DNA of 42,844 nucleotides, from the NCBI GenBank assembly GCA_903854655.1, contig CAINXC010000322.1, forward strand, positions 1 through 42,844, in the 5' to 3' direction. Shown in pieces: positions 8,985 to 17,827 of the stretch. This stretch comes from an uncultured Verrucomicrobiota bacterium (GTDB lineage: Bacteria > Verrucomicrobiota > Verrucomicrobiia > Verrucomicrobiales > Verrucomicrobiaceae). The notes beneath the pieces are model-generated. The model searched no databases. It was not told the DNA's origin and saw only the letters and a program-made list of their open reading frames with translations. The stretch's first letter is position 1, and each line of letters opens with the position of its first letter. The position numbers and the translations under genes are program-made.

Positions 8985-10095
8985 CTTTCCTCCCATGCCA
9001 GCAGCGCAGGGCGCCGGCCACGCCCGCGATGCGGTCAAACATCATCAGCCAGAACGGCCTCCGGGCTTCCAGCCAGAGCCCGATGGTCACGCACGCCGTC
9101 AACACCACCACCGCACCCAGAGCCATGTTTGCCGCTGGCTTCAATGCCCAGCCAGCGGTCAAAGCCCGATAAAGGATCAACAAGGGGTAGTGCACCACGT
9201 AGAGCGAGAAAGTCAGATCGCCCGCCTTGCGCAGCACCTTGGCGCCGGGCCGGGTTACGGGCTTGGTTGCAGCGGAGGGATCAGCCGCAGGAATCAGCCA
9301 CACCGCAAGCGCGATGGCAATTCCCACCAGCCAGTCCGTTCCGAACTGGGCTGCAAAGAACCAGGGGGCCCCACCGATGTATCCTGGAAAGGGCGGCACC
9401 AGCGCAATCAATGCCAGCGCCACGAGCGCCGCCGAGCCTGACAGCAGCCAGGAAGCCTGAACGCCCAGCGCAGGCCGTTCCATGCGGCACACGACCACAC
9501 CGGCCAGCCAGATGGGCATCAAAATGAGGATTTTCGGGCCCGCCACCAGGCAGCCGAGCACGGGCCACAGCCAGCCCGCGCGCCCTGCGGGCTTGAAGGC
9601 CCACAGGCCATAGATCGCATAGTAGAAGAACTCGAAGCTCAGCGACCACAGCGGCACGTTGATTTGCGGCGCCGCGCTCAACCACCACGACTCATTGAGG
9701 AAACCGGCCGTCAGGAGATAGCGCATAGAGGCCTGCGGGCGGGCATATTCCGCGTGCAGGACGGGATCAAGCCAGGCGACCAAAACATCCACCAGAACCG
9801 TGAGGGCGATGGCGGGCAGGACGATCGAGCAAAGCCGTGTGAGACGCGCCCGGACGTAGTCCCCGGCCTGCGAGTGCCGGGCGCGCTGCGAACCGGCGAC
9901 CACGTAGCCCGAGAGCACGAAAAAGACCACCACCGCAGCGTGCGCCCAGTTTCCAGGCAGATCGGGACGATGGATGGCGGCGGAATCAAACCGGTCCACC
10001 ACATGGCTCCAGAACACCGTGCCAGCAGCGGCGAGCCGCATGAGGTCAAGGATGGGGCCACGGGGGCCGGCAAGGAAATTGGGGGGCGTGCTCAT
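8971..10095 (-). CDS. Acyltransferase family 3 (OafA/YrhL-like) membrane protein
   Basis: 374 residues, about ten transmembrane segments. Characteristic acyltransferase-3 (PF01757) stretches are visible: LDLMRLAAAGTVFWSH with the conserved His near residue 31, VVVFFVLSGYVVAGS, PLWSLSFEFFYYAIYG and LTFSLYVVHYPLL. Such integral membrane enzymes O-acetylate or otherwise acylate polysaccharide or lipid-linked sugars. The start at 10095 overlaps the upstream glycosyltransferase stop (ATGA). In this operon it is the third acyl-transfer enzyme, after two hexapeptide types, so the product is probably heavily acylated. Confidence 0.9.
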   Translation of the reverse strand: MSTPPNFLAGPRGPILDLMRLAAAGTVFWSHVVDRFDSAAIHRPDLPGNWAHAAVVVFFVLSGYVVAGSQRARHSQAGDYVRARLTRLCSIVLPAIALTVLVDVLVAWLDPVLHAEYARPQASMRYLLTAGFLNESWWLSAAPQINVPLWSLSFEFFYYAIYGLWAFKPAGRAGWLWPVLGCLVAGPKILILMPIWLAGVVVCRMERPALGVQASWLLSGSAALVALALIALVPPFPGYIGGAPWFFAAQFGTDWLVGIAIALAVWLIPAADPSAATKPVTRPGAKVLRKAGDLTFSLYVVHYPLLILYRALTAGWALKPAANMALGAVVVLTACVTIGLWLEARRPFWLMMFDRIAGVAGALRCWHGRKDAKA

Positions 10096-11231
10096 GCGGT
10101 TTGTTCCAGATCGCCCAGCCAGTCCATCGTCACCTGCCGGAGCCCCAGGCTGGGAAGCCCGGTGCTGATGGCCTGCCGTGCCGTGTGAATGGCCTCCATC
10201 GAGGTGCTGGTGATCATGCCCCGGCTGGCGGCTTCATCGGTGAAACCCAGTTCCGCCGGACTGCGGCCGCGTGCGACCACGGGCGTGGCGACCGGCACAC
10301 CGTGAGACAAAAAGGCGGCCACGCCGCCGCTCTTGCCCACCAGATGGCGCGGCACAGGAGTCAGCCCCAGGTCGCAAAGGGCCAGTTCCGCAGACACGTC
10401 CTGCTCCGCCAGAAAACCTGTGTGCCGCACCTCCATGCCGGCCGGCAGCTTGCGGCGAAGCTCATCCACCAGGGCGGCGCTCGACCCTGCCCGCCCGCCA
10501 ATCAGGCTGAGCGAGGCCGCGCCGCCCGCCCGTTTGACGTGGCCGGCCACGTCCTCAAGGCAGGCGCAAACGTCGTCTGCGGCGGAGAACTGGCCGAACA
10601 TGCCCACTGTGAAACTTGTTCCGCGCGACGGGCCGGGGCTTGGGCGTTTCTGCACCGGGATGTTCGAGAACAACCGGGTGGGGCGGCAACGCCGGCCCAG
10701 CGGCGCCAGGCGGCGAAGGTAGTCGGGCAGATGCGAATGGATGACCCTGGGCTTCAACTGCTTCAGCAGACGGTGGATGAGATGCTGCTGCATGGCCGCC
10801 CAAACGATCCATTTGAGATTGGGCCTCTCCCTCCAGTTCACCCACAGTTCATGGATCATCACCTGCATGGGCACGTCGTCGAAAAGCTTCAGTTGCCGTG
10901 TCAGCGACACCGGCAGGCCCTTGTCCTGGAAGCCAAAGGGCACGAATTGCAGGCTGAGCCAGTCCGCATTGAAATCCCTGATCCACCGCCGGGCCTCGCG
11001 CCCCCTGAGTTCCCAGGGCAGGGAGGCGGACAGCCGGCAGCACGGTATCTCAGTGTCCTGATCCATCTGATGCTCCATCACCGGCCCTCGTCCGTTTTCC
11101 TCACGGTCGTGCAGGGCCAGGATCTGGCAGGCATGGCCCTGGCGGACGCACTCACCCGCCAGCCGCCGCGCGTAGTCGCCCACGCCGTCCTTGCCGGGTG
11201 CCAGGCTGCTGCATATGAAAGCGATTTTCAT
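10092..11231 (-). CDS. GT-B-type glycosyltransferase
   Basis: 379 residues. The N-terminus MKIAFICSSLAPGKDGVGDYARRLA is a classic GT4 acceptor-domain start with a GVGDY loop. The C-terminal domain (FTVGMFGQFSAADD near residue 230) looks like a GT-B nucleotide-binding half. The usual E-x7-E motif is not seen; instead GKSGGVAAFLSHGVPVATP occupies that position, so the catalytic details may differ from its neighbours. The longer frame to 11345 adds non-conserved residues and overlaps the next gene, so ATG 11231 is used, 2 bases after that gene's stop. Function by context: sugar transfer in glycan assembly. Confidence 0.8.
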   Translation of the reverse strand: MKIAFICSSLAPGKDGVGDYARRLAGECVRQGHACQILALHDREENGRGPVMEHQMDQDTEIPCCRLSASLPWELRGREARRWIRDFNADWLSLQFVPFGFQDKGLPVSLTRQLKLFDDVPMQVMIHELWVNWRERPNLKWIVWAAMQQHLIHRLLKQLKPRVIHSHLPDYLRRLAPLGRRCRPTRLFSNIPVQKRPSPGPSRGTSFTVGMFGQFSAADDVCACLEDVAGHVKRAGGAASLSLIGGRAGSSAALVDELRRKLPAGMEVRHTGFLAEQDVSAELALCDLGLTPVPRHLVGKSGGVAAFLSHGVPVATPVVARGRSPAELGFTDEAASRGMITSTSMEAIHTARQAISTGLPSLGLRQVTMDWLGDLEQTA

Positions 11232-11233
11232 GG

Positions 11234-12190
11234 TCAGCGCCTGCGGTAGAAACGCCCGACAAGGGAGGCCACGGCAACGGCCTTGCGCCGCGCCCAGATG
11301 CGGTTTGTGGACTGGGTGCGCAGAGGTCCGGAGGCATGCACCCAAAACTCCTTGTCCGCACGGGAGGGCGGGCAGCCGCGCAACGCATCCCGAAGAAAGG
11401 CCTTGGCCCAGGGTTTGGGGGCGCCCAGGGCATGGGACATCACGTAGCCGCCCTCGCGAAAATCCATGGCATCACCGCCCATCACGCTGATCGCCCCTTC
11501 CCAGGCCATGAAGCAGACGTTGAGCGCGTCCTGATCCGTCTTGTTGAAGCAGAAGCCTGGATGATCCTGGCCCGCCCGCATCTGGCCGCCCGCAATGCTT
11601 GACGGCGCGGCCTCGAGCCCGCCTATGGCAGCGGACATGTGACTTAGGATGGTCTGCCACAGCTTCACAAAACCAAGGGCCTCGCGGCGCACGCCGAGGC
11701 AGCCTCCGTTGACGTACATCGGTGTGCGGGTCTTCAAAACCAGCCCGTGGGAGGCGAAAAAGCGACGCCAGGCGGCACGGCGCGGATGCGAGTCATCCAG
11801 GGGGGAGTTGACATCCTCGACAGCGGCAACCCCGGAATCGATCCACTCTTCCATGAAGCTCCAGGGGGCGCGCACCACAATGTCGGGATCAAGAAACAGC
11901 AGCCGCTGGCATTCCGGCGCACGCTCGGCGACGGTCAGCATGAAGTCCGGCTTGTAGTTGGTCAGGTGGGCCTGGGTTGTCAGCCGCACAAAGCGAAGAG
12001 TGACATCGCCCGCGATCGTCACCACCGGCTCGGCATCCGTCGCATCCGGCACCCAGGAAGGAAGAGCACCGCGAAAGCCGACCCAGATCGTGCCGCGAAA
12101 ACCGGCCCTGTGGAGCGAATTGGCAAGAGCGGCCACGCCATGGTGGTAGTGCCCTTCAAAGAAAGTGCAGACAGCGGTGGAGGAGTCCAT
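11234..12190 (-). CDS. GT-A/GT8-like glycosyltransferase
   Basis: 318 residues. The sequence starts MDSSTAVCTFFEGHYHHGVAAL and contains a D-x-D-type motif, LLFLDPDIVV, followed about 55 residues later by YVNGGCLGVRR. These are hallmarks of nucleotide-diphospho-sugar transferases of GT8-like type. An ENDO-type acidic site may be NKTDQDALNVC, resembling the D-Q-D segment of this fold. It is the only gene of this type in the cluster. The start at ATG 12190 is the first that gives the N-terminal beta strand; longer versions run into the upstream GT2 gene. Substrate unknown. Confidence 0.72.
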   Translation of the reverse strand: MDSSTAVCTFFEGHYHHGVAALANSLHRAGFRGTIWVGFRGALPSWVPDATDAEPVVTIAGDVTLRFVRLTTQAHLTNYKPDFMLTVAERAPECQRLLFLDPDIVVRAPWSFMEEWIDSGVAAVEDVNSPLDDSHPRRAAWRRFFASHGLVLKTRTPMYVNGGCLGVRREALGFVKLWQTILSHMSAAIGGLEAAPSSIAGGQMRAGQDHPGFCFNKTDQDALNVCFMAWEGAISVMGGDAMDFREGGYVMSHALGAPKPWAKAFLRDALRGCPPSRADKEFWVHASGPLRTQSTNRIWARRKAVAVASLVGRFYRRR

Positions 12191-12213
12191 TGGTAAAAGA
12201 AATCGAACAGTCT

Positions 12214-13113
12214 TCAACGGCACACCAGGCCAAGCACCGAGCAGGCCTTGCCGCGCAGCCAGCCTTCGAGGCTCCAGCGAATCGAGCAGGCGCGAAGGTA
12301 GTGACTGGCCGCCACGCGGGGCAGCGTGCGCTGGCGCAGCATCGCGGCCGCCGTCCATGCATCGGCCGCCTGCTGATGGCGCAGCTCGCGAGGAATCAGC
12401 TCCCAGTCCAGGTGCTGGTCGAACACCGCAGCGGCAGCTTCCGCCATTTCTGCAGCCCGGGCCGACAAGGCGCCGCTGTGCTTGCGGTACAGGCAGGTCT
12501 CGCGTCCGGTGTAAGCGAACTTCAGGCCGGCACGCGCGCAGCGCATCCACATCTCGCGGTCCTCGACATAACGGAAGTCGGGGTTGAAGCCGCCCACCTT
12601 CTCCCAGGCGCTGCGGCGCATCAGCACCGAGGCGGGCTGGATGATGTAGCGGGCCACAAACAGCGACCTCGGAAAGTCGGCCACCACCTCGGGTGAGGGG
12701 GCGCGGGTTTCAATCGGGGTGCCGGTGTCGCTGTCGAACAGGATGGAGCCCGCATGAACAATGTCGGCCCCTGTGCGCAGGGCCGTGCCGAGGAGATCGC
12801 CCAGGTGGGTGGGCATCCAGAGATCGTCGCTGTCGAGCAGGGCGATCCACTCGCCGCCAGCGGAGCCGATGCCGGTGTTGCGGGTGGCGGGCAGGCCCAT
12901 GTTCTTCGTGTGGCACTCGTAGCGCACACCTTGCGACACCGTCCCGGCAAAGGTGTTCACGATCTCCGCCGTGCCATCGTCGGAACCGTCCTCGGTGACG
13001 ATGAGCTCCCAGTCCTGAAACTCCTGCCTGCGAACGCTCGCCAGGGTTTCGCCAATGAAGCGGCCCGCGTTGTAGGCCGGAATGCAGATGCTGACTCGTG
13101 GCTGGGCGTTCAT
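12214..13113 (-). CDS. Glycosyltransferase family 2
   Basis: 299 residues. Motifs in order: VSICIPAYNAGRFIGETLAS, then TEDGSDDGT, then ALLDSDDLWMP (the D-x-D metal/nucleotide site), and FRYVEDREMWMR with the catalytic-base ED. This is a GT-A-fold inverting glycosyltransferase of family 2. The C-terminal 60 residues look amphipathic, without clear transmembrane helices. The start at 13113 leaves 10 bases after the upstream gene; a start at 13149 would overlap it by 26 bases. It adds one sugar during cytoplasmic repeat-unit assembly. Confidence 0.88.
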   Translation of the reverse strand: MNAQPRVSICIPAYNAGRFIGETLASVRRQEFQDWELIVTEDGSDDGTAEIVNTFAGTVSQGVRYECHTKNMGLPATRNTGIGSAGGEWIALLDSDDLWMPTHLGDLLGTALRTGADIVHAGSILFDSDTGTPIETRAPSPEVVADFPRSLFVARYIIQPASVLMRRSAWEKVGGFNPDFRYVEDREMWMRCARAGLKFAYTGRETCLYRKHSGALSARAAEMAEAAAAVFDQHLDWELIPRELRHQQAADAWTAAAMLRQRTLPRVAASHYLRACSIRWSLEGWLRGKACSVLGLVCR

Positions 13114-13123
13114 GCAAAGGAGA

Positions 13124-14386
13124 TCAGGAAACGGTGATTTGGGATCCAACCAGGCTTCCCAGCCCGGCGGGAGAGGGTTGGGGCGAGGAGGACGAGCGTC
13201 CGGTGACCGCTTCGCGCATCACCCCCAGGCTGCAGGCTCTCCTCCCGGCATAGAACTGCCCGGCCTCGGCGGCCATGGAATCGGCAAGCGCCGGATCAAG
13301 AAGCAGCCTCACACAGCGGTCCGCGAAATCACCAGGATCATCCGTGATGAACATGCCCGCGCCTGTGCCCAGGGGCAGCCCGGAGGCGCCCTCCGTGGTC
13401 GTGACCAGCGGGCGCCGGTGCTGCAGCGCCTCGATCGACTTGATCTTCAGACCGGTGCCGCCGGGGCAGGGATTGATCACCAGCCGGCACTGGCCGTAGA
13501 ACTCGCTGCGATCCGCGACGTGTCCGACCGTGTCCGCGCCCAGCTTTGCGTTCACATGCGCAGAGACCTTTCCGCCCACCTGCAGCCGCGCCCCTGGAAC
13601 CTTTGCCTTGATGAGCGGCCAGGCGTGGTCGCCAAACCACTGCAAGCCCAGGATGTTCAACGGGTTCGACGAGCCGAGAAAGCCGACCGTGGGCCCGCAC
13701 TCGGAAGGGGGCGGCAGAGGTTGCGCAGGTGCCAGAATGTCCATGGTTCTCACCTGCACGCGCGGATTCAGCATCGCACGGAAAACGGCCTCCTCCTCCT
13801 CCTGGATGGCGACGACCATCTGCGCCCGCTCCAGCAGCTTCTTCTCCTGGCCGCCGGACAAATTGAGCCACGCCGTCCTGAGACCGAGCGCCGTGAGCCG
13901 CTGGTTGCGTTCGGTGAACACGTCGTGGGTGTCGATCACCACCTTGGTTTTGTCTTTGATGGGGTCCGCCGCCGGCGCCAGAAAGGCATATTCAAAAAGC
14001 ACGCACTGTGGCTGCCGCGAATCGCAGTAGGATTGCAGCCAGGGCCCCAGCTCGACCGGGCACCAGCCGCCGGAGGGGAACCAGTTGAAGACCCCCTTCA
14101 GCAGCGCCTGCAGCTTCACCGTGAGGAGGCTGGCCAGGGGCAGCGTCCAGCAGCCGGGCCGCCTGCGCCACTGCACGTGATGGAACGTGGCCTTGTCCTT
14201 CCAGTATTCCATGGCTTCATTTTCCAGGGTCCACTCGCCAAAGGGCGGGATGCCCACAAAGCAGGCCTCGACATCACAGCCGATCTCGCGCAGGCCCTCG
14301 GCCATTTGCAGCACCCGTTCCCGGTTGCCTTCATTGGTCGGATGAGTCGGCACCGGTGAGACGATGAGAACCAAAGGCCTGCTCAT
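13124..14386 (-). CDS. GT4-like glycosyltransferase (Glyco_trans_1_4 type)
   Basis: 420 residues. The N-terminus VLIVSPVPTHPTNEGNRERV and the mid-protein VVIDTHDVFTERNQRL are typical of this GT-B group. The C-terminal domain has TVGFLGSSNPLNILGLQWF, followed by NPCPGGTGLKIKSIEALQHRRP, the family-specific donor-binding motif that replaces E-x7-E. The start ATG overlaps the pyruvyl transferase stop (ATGA at 14383-14386). The last 30 residues, rich in Ser and Pro, are unlike the rest and may be a disordered tail. It acts in the same assembly pathway; donor unknown. Confidence 0.82.
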   Translation of the reverse strand: MSRPLVLIVSPVPTHPTNEGNRERVLQMAEGLREIGCDVEACFVGIPPFGEWTLENEAMEYWKDKATFHHVQWRRRPGCWTLPLASLLTVKLQALLKGVFNWFPSGGWCPVELGPWLQSYCDSRQPQCVLFEYAFLAPAADPIKDKTKVVIDTHDVFTERNQRLTALGLRTAWLNLSGGQEKKLLERAQMVVAIQEEEEAVFRAMLNPRVQVRTMDILAPAQPLPPPSECGPTVGFLGSSNPLNILGLQWFGDHAWPLIKAKVPGARLQVGGKVSAHVNAKLGADTVGHVADRSEFYGQCRLVINPCPGGTGLKIKSIEALQHRRPLVTTTEGASGLPLGTGAGMFITDDPGDFADRCVRLLLDPALADSMAAEAGQFYAGRRACSLGVMREAVTGRSSSSPQPSPAGLGSLVGSQITVS

Positions 14387-15657
14387 AGGAGTCCGTCAAC
14401 CAGTTCGAAGTTGCGCTTTGCTTCCGCCGCCATGCGCGGAACGCCCAGGCGGATGGCCTCGGCGAAGCGCTGGCGATCATTCCAGATCGCGTCGAGTTTT
14501 TTGAAGAAAGTGTCAGCCTCCATCAGGTCTGCCACCGGCGTCACCAGGTCGTTGGCGCGGATGCCGGAGGCCTGCAGCACGGCGGCCGTGATGCCTTCCG
14601 CCTTGATCGAGTAGCCCACCGGCACCGTGCAGCGGCCGGTGGAAAGCCCCGCGATGGCCGCGTGCATTCGTTCCGCCACGACCAGGTCGCATTTTGAAAT
14701 CAGGCCCTTGAACTCGCCGGCGCCCAGGTCTTCCGCAAAAACACGCACCCTGTGATCGAAGCCCAGTTCGCGCAGGATGCGCGTCGAGATCACGCGGTCA
14801 TCGGCGTACACTTCCTGCACGTGCGGGATGATCGCCACGCTCACCTGCCACTTGTCCAGCATCAGGCGGATCAGCCGCACCCAGGCGGCCGCATGGCGCT
14901 CGTAGTTCGAGCCGGTCCAGCCGCTGATGGATTCGCTGATGGACAAAGCCACCACCGGGTTGTCCGTGAAGCGCAACTGCCCGGCCGCCACTTCCGTTTC
15001 CGGCTCCAGCAAGAAGGCGGTGTCTGCCGTGACCGGCAGGCGTTCGGCGGGGGACTTCAGCTCCTGGCACAAGTAATCCTGTGACAACGGCTCGCGCAGC
15101 GTGACCAGCGAGGCTTCTTCCTCCGCGTGCTTCCACAGTTTGATGTCCTGCTCGCATTTGAACTTGCCCACGGACTGGCCGATCAGCGCGACGGGCACCT
15201 TGCGTTCCCTGGCCCAGTGCACCGGCGCGGTGAAGTGCCCCAGGGAGGTGGTGCCGTAGTCCGAGCTGTAGAGGTCGCCGCCGGTCACCACGATCAGATC
15301 GGGAGTCTCAAAGGGCATGGCCAGGGGCACGTGGGAGCCATTGCTCCTCCCCAGTTTTTTCGCCGCCTTGTTGAGCGCCCGCTTCCAGAGGGAATGATGG
15401 GCGGCGCCGTTCGGCTGCACCCACCGGCCGCATTTCAGGTAGGGATCCAAAACGTAGGACACCTGGGGATGCGGCAGGCGCAGCGCATCATACTCCGGCG
15501 ACCAGGTCACCACCGTGATCCTTGCCTGCGGGTGCCGTGCGGCCAGTTGCAGGATCGTCGGCCGGACGAGCGCCTCGACGCCACGATTGCGAAAACCTGT
15601 TACTCCTGTGATGACAATGTTCATTGGCTTGTTAGAGGGTGTCTGCGCAGGCTTCAT
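14383..15657 (-). CDS. Polysaccharide pyruvyl transferase family protein
   Basis: 424 residues of the PS_pyruv_trans (PF04230, CsaB-like) family. Evidence: NIVITGVTGFRNRGVEAL at the N-terminus, VVTGGDLYSSDYG, and the diagnostic C-terminal segment KCDLVVAERMHAAIAGLS followed by PVGYSIKAEGI. Such enzymes transfer pyruvate from phosphoenolpyruvate to form a ketal on a glycan sugar, adding negative charge. The start at 15657 forms ATGA with the stop of the upstream LamG gene; an internal ATG at 15624 also precedes the first beta strand. Its presence predicts an acidic, pyruvylated polymer, though some family members act in other chemistries. Confidence 0.85.
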   Translation of the reverse strand: MKPAQTPSNKPMNIVITGVTGFRNRGVEALVRPTILQLAARHPQARITVVTWSPEYDALRLPHPQVSYVLDPYLKCGRWVQPNGAAHHSLWKRALNKAAKKLGRSNGSHVPLAMPFETPDLIVVTGGDLYSSDYGTTSLGHFTAPVHWARERKVPVALIGQSVGKFKCEQDIKLWKHAEEEASLVTLREPLSQDYLCQELKSPAERLPVTADTAFLLEPETEVAAGQLRFTDNPVVALSISESISGWTGSNYERHAAAWVRLIRLMLDKWQVSVAIIPHVQEVYADDRVISTRILRELGFDHRVRVFAEDLGAGEFKGLISKCDLVVAERMHAAIAGLSTGRCTVPVGYSIKAEGITAAVLQASGIRANDLVTPVADLMEADTFFKKLDAIWNDRQRFAEAIRLGVPRMAAEAKRNFELVDGLL

Positions 15658-16736
15658 TGAAGAGCCTGCAGGTGCGCGGAGGCATGAAGCTTCTGCATTT
15701 CCTTTTCGGTAAGCGCACGATTGAACACCGCGAGGCCGGCCAGGCTGCCCTTCATCGCCTCGCCAAACATGGAGCCCACCGCGTAACGGGCCCCCACCAG
15801 GAAGGGCGACGGCTTCATCTTGGCGCCGCCATCCCGGGCCGGGTCGTACTTGAAGATGCCTCGCCCGTGGAAGTAGGGGTTGATGCCTCGATGGCCGCCA
15901 AACGGGCCTTCCTTGGCAAAATAGGGGTCGGTGCGGTTGTCCTTCACCGGATCCACCTGGCGCGCCTCCATGACACCATTGAAATAGGCGCGGATGTAGC
16001 GCCCGTCATAAGTGAAGCCGAGAGTGACCCAGCGGTGTTCCGGCACGACCGAGACACTGGCGGCATAGTCCACGCACCAAGGCATGCCCGTGCCGCTGGC
16101 ACGACGTGAGACTCCACCTTCGCTGGAAACATGCGGGGTGACGTTTCTCGGCCCGCCGTACATTGGCATGTTCAATAGCAGCGCGTACTGGCGGGTGCCG
16201 GTGTCATCGTTCTCGCCCTTGCCCTCGCTCCAGATGCCGGCAATGGACACGCCCCGGCTCATGTCATCCACTTCCGCCACGGCGAACATGCTCACCTGCG
16301 CCTCCCTGCCGCTGATATCAAGGCCGCCCAGCGCATTGTGTTCAATGCCCATGAACTGCTGGCCGTCGAAGTGTGCATGATAGCCGGAGTAGGGGCCGCC
16401 CTCCTCGCGGGCCACAGGCTTTCCGACCTCCATGAGAGGGTGCTTGTCAGCCGTGCCGGCAGATCTTCTTGCCTGTCCGGGCTCCTCGCCAAAGGTCCAA
16501 AAGGCGACCAGCCCGGGGACGCTCTCAACGGCGGCACGGTTGGCGGCAAGATCGGCGGCTCCAGGCTTTTCAGGATTCGCATAGTGGACACAGGAACTCG
16601 TCCCCATGGCGACCGCCAGCATGGCGGAGACAACACTGCGCGCGCTCCTGGACCGAAAGGTCTCACGGATGGCGGGCGGCGGGGGAAAGGTGCAGGCCTT
16701 CGTTCCAAGCCTGGCAGTTTCAAACGGTATGGACAT
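15654..16736 (-). CDS. LamG/concanavalin A-like lipoprotein (copy 1)
   Basis: 360 residues. An N-terminal basic region, then hydrophobic VVSAMLAVAMGTSSC ending in a Cys, resembles a lipoprotein signal with a loose lipobox. From VPGLVAFWTF onward the protein shows a LamG/ConA-like jelly roll: AHFDGQQFMGIEH, VSMFAVAEVDDMSRG, HRWVTLGFTYDGRYIRAYFNGV, then KGSLAGLAVFNRALTEKEM. This fold usually binds glycans or proteins at the cell surface. It is about 88% identical over the last 267 residues to the gene next to it. A start at 16769 is also possible but overlaps that gene. Being inside the glycan operon suggests it anchors, caps or senses the polymer; that is inference. Confidence 0.82.
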   Translation of the reverse strand: MSIPFETARLGTKACTFPPPPAIRETFRSRSARSVVSAMLAVAMGTSSCVHYANPEKPGAADLAANRAAVESVPGLVAFWTFGEEPGQARRSAGTADKHPLMEVGKPVAREEGGPYSGYHAHFDGQQFMGIEHNALGGLDISGREAQVSMFAVAEVDDMSRGVSIAGIWSEGKGENDDTGTRQYALLLNMPMYGGPRNVTPHVSSEGGVSRRASGTGMPWCVDYAASVSVVPEHRWVTLGFTYDGRYIRAYFNGVMEARQVDPVKDNRTDPYFAKEGPFGGHRGINPYFHGRGIFKYDPARDGGAKMKPSPFLVGARYAVGSMFGEAMKGSLAGLAVFNRALTEKEMQKLHASAHLQALQ

Positions 16737-17565
16737 CGGAGCGGCTGGTTGAGGGTGGGATCTACTCAAGGGCTTCGAGATGGGCGGACGCGTGGAGCTT
16801 CAGCATTTCCTGGTCCGTCAGCGCCCGATCAAACACAGCGAGACCGGCCAGGCTGCCCTTCATCGCCTCGCTCAGCATGGAGCCCACGGCATAGCGGGCG
16901 CCCACCAGGAAGGGGGACTGCTCCATTTTGCTTTTGCCATCCCGGGCCGGGTTGTACTTGAAGATGCCACGCCCGTGGAAGTAGGGGTTGATCCCCCGGT
17001 GGCCGCCATCGGGACCTTCCTTGGCAAAATAGGGATCGGTGCGATTGTCCTTCGCCGGGTCCACCTGGCGCGCCTCCATGACACCGTTGAAATAGGCGCG
17101 AATATAGCGCCCGTCATAAGTGAAGCCGAGCGTGACCCAGCGGTGTTCCGGCACAATCGAAACGCTGGCTGCATAGTCCACACACCAGGGCATGCCCGTG
17201 CCATCAGCGCGGCGGGAGACACCACCTTCGCTGGAAATGCAAGGCGCGACGGCCTTCACTCCGCCATACATCGGCATGTTCAAAAGCAGGGCATACTGGC
17301 GGGTGCCGGTGTCGTCGTTCTCGCCCTTGCCCTCGTTCCAGATGCCGGCAATGGACACGCCCCGGCTCATGTCATCCATCTTCACCACGGCGAACATGCT
17401 CACCTGGGCCTCCTTGCCGCTGATATCAAGCCCGCCCAGCGCCGGATGATCGATGCTCATGTACTGCCTGCCATCAAAGTGCGCGTGATAGCCTGAGTAG
17501 GGACCGCCCTCCTCGCGGGCCACAGGCTTTCCGACCTCCATGAGAGGATGCTTGTCAGCCGTGCC
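15654..17565 (-). repeat. Tandem gene duplication (two ~804 bp direct repeats)
   Basis: The coding blocks 15654-16457 and 16762-17565 are direct repeats of each other. By eye about 33 of 267 aligned residues differ, and long runs of DNA match, for example the stretch before the shared GGPYSGYHAHFDG segment. The 304 bases between them hold the diverged signal-peptide region of copy 1. Confidence 0.85.
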
Positions 17566-17820
17566 GGTGGATTCCCTGGCCTGCCCCGGCTTCTCGTCGA
17601 AGGTCCAAAAGGCGACGAGCCCGGGAACGCCCGTCACGGCGGCACGGCTGGCGGCAAGATCAGCGGCGCTCGGCCTCTCGTGACGCCCAAACTTGCTGCA
17701 GGAGCTCCCACCCATTCCCATCAGCAGCAAGGCCAGCATCACAAAGACGAAACTGCCGGCCGGCGGGGACGCCAGGCTTCCCCGAAACCACGGATCCGGC
17801 ATGGCCCCATGAGCAGGCAT
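16762..17820 (-). CDS. LamG/concanavalin A-like lipoprotein (copy 2)
   Basis: 352 residues from ATG 17820, which lies 7 bases after the wzt stop; longer starts at 17844 and 17874 overlap wzt. The hydrophobic stretch FVFVMLALLLMGMGGSSC ends in a probable lipidated Cys. The mature part carries the same LamG jelly roll as its neighbour: VPGLVAFWTFDEKPG, AHFDGRQYMSIDH, HRWVTLGFTYDGRYI and KGSLAGLAVFDRALTDQEM. The signal regions of the two copies differ while the folds are nearly the same, so the pair is a tandem duplication with diverged secretion signals, or is kept similar by gene conversion. Role in glycan surface display is inferred. Confidence 0.82.
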   Translation of the reverse strand: MPAHGAMPDPWFRGSLASPPAGSFVFVMLALLLMGMGGSSCSKFGRHERPSAADLAASRAAVTGVPGLVAFWTFDEKPGQARESTGTADKHPLMEVGKPVAREEGGPYSGYHAHFDGRQYMSIDHPALGGLDISGKEAQVSMFAVVKMDDMSRGVSIAGIWNEGKGENDDTGTRQYALLLNMPMYGGVKAVAPCISSEGGVSRRADGTGMPWCVDYAASVSIVPEHRWVTLGFTYDGRYIRAYFNGVMEARQVDPAKDNRTDPYFAKEGPDGGHRGINPYFHGRGIFKYNPARDGKSKMEQSPFLVGARYAVGSMLSEAMKGSLAGLAVFDRALTDQEMLKLHASAHLEALE

Positions 17821-17827
17821 CGTTGTC

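Noticed and set aside
13082..14359. A 425-codon plus-strand open frame opposite a glycosyltransferase gene.
   Set aside because: Same reason: the minus frame has clear glycosyltransferase motifs and an ATGA overlap with its neighbour.
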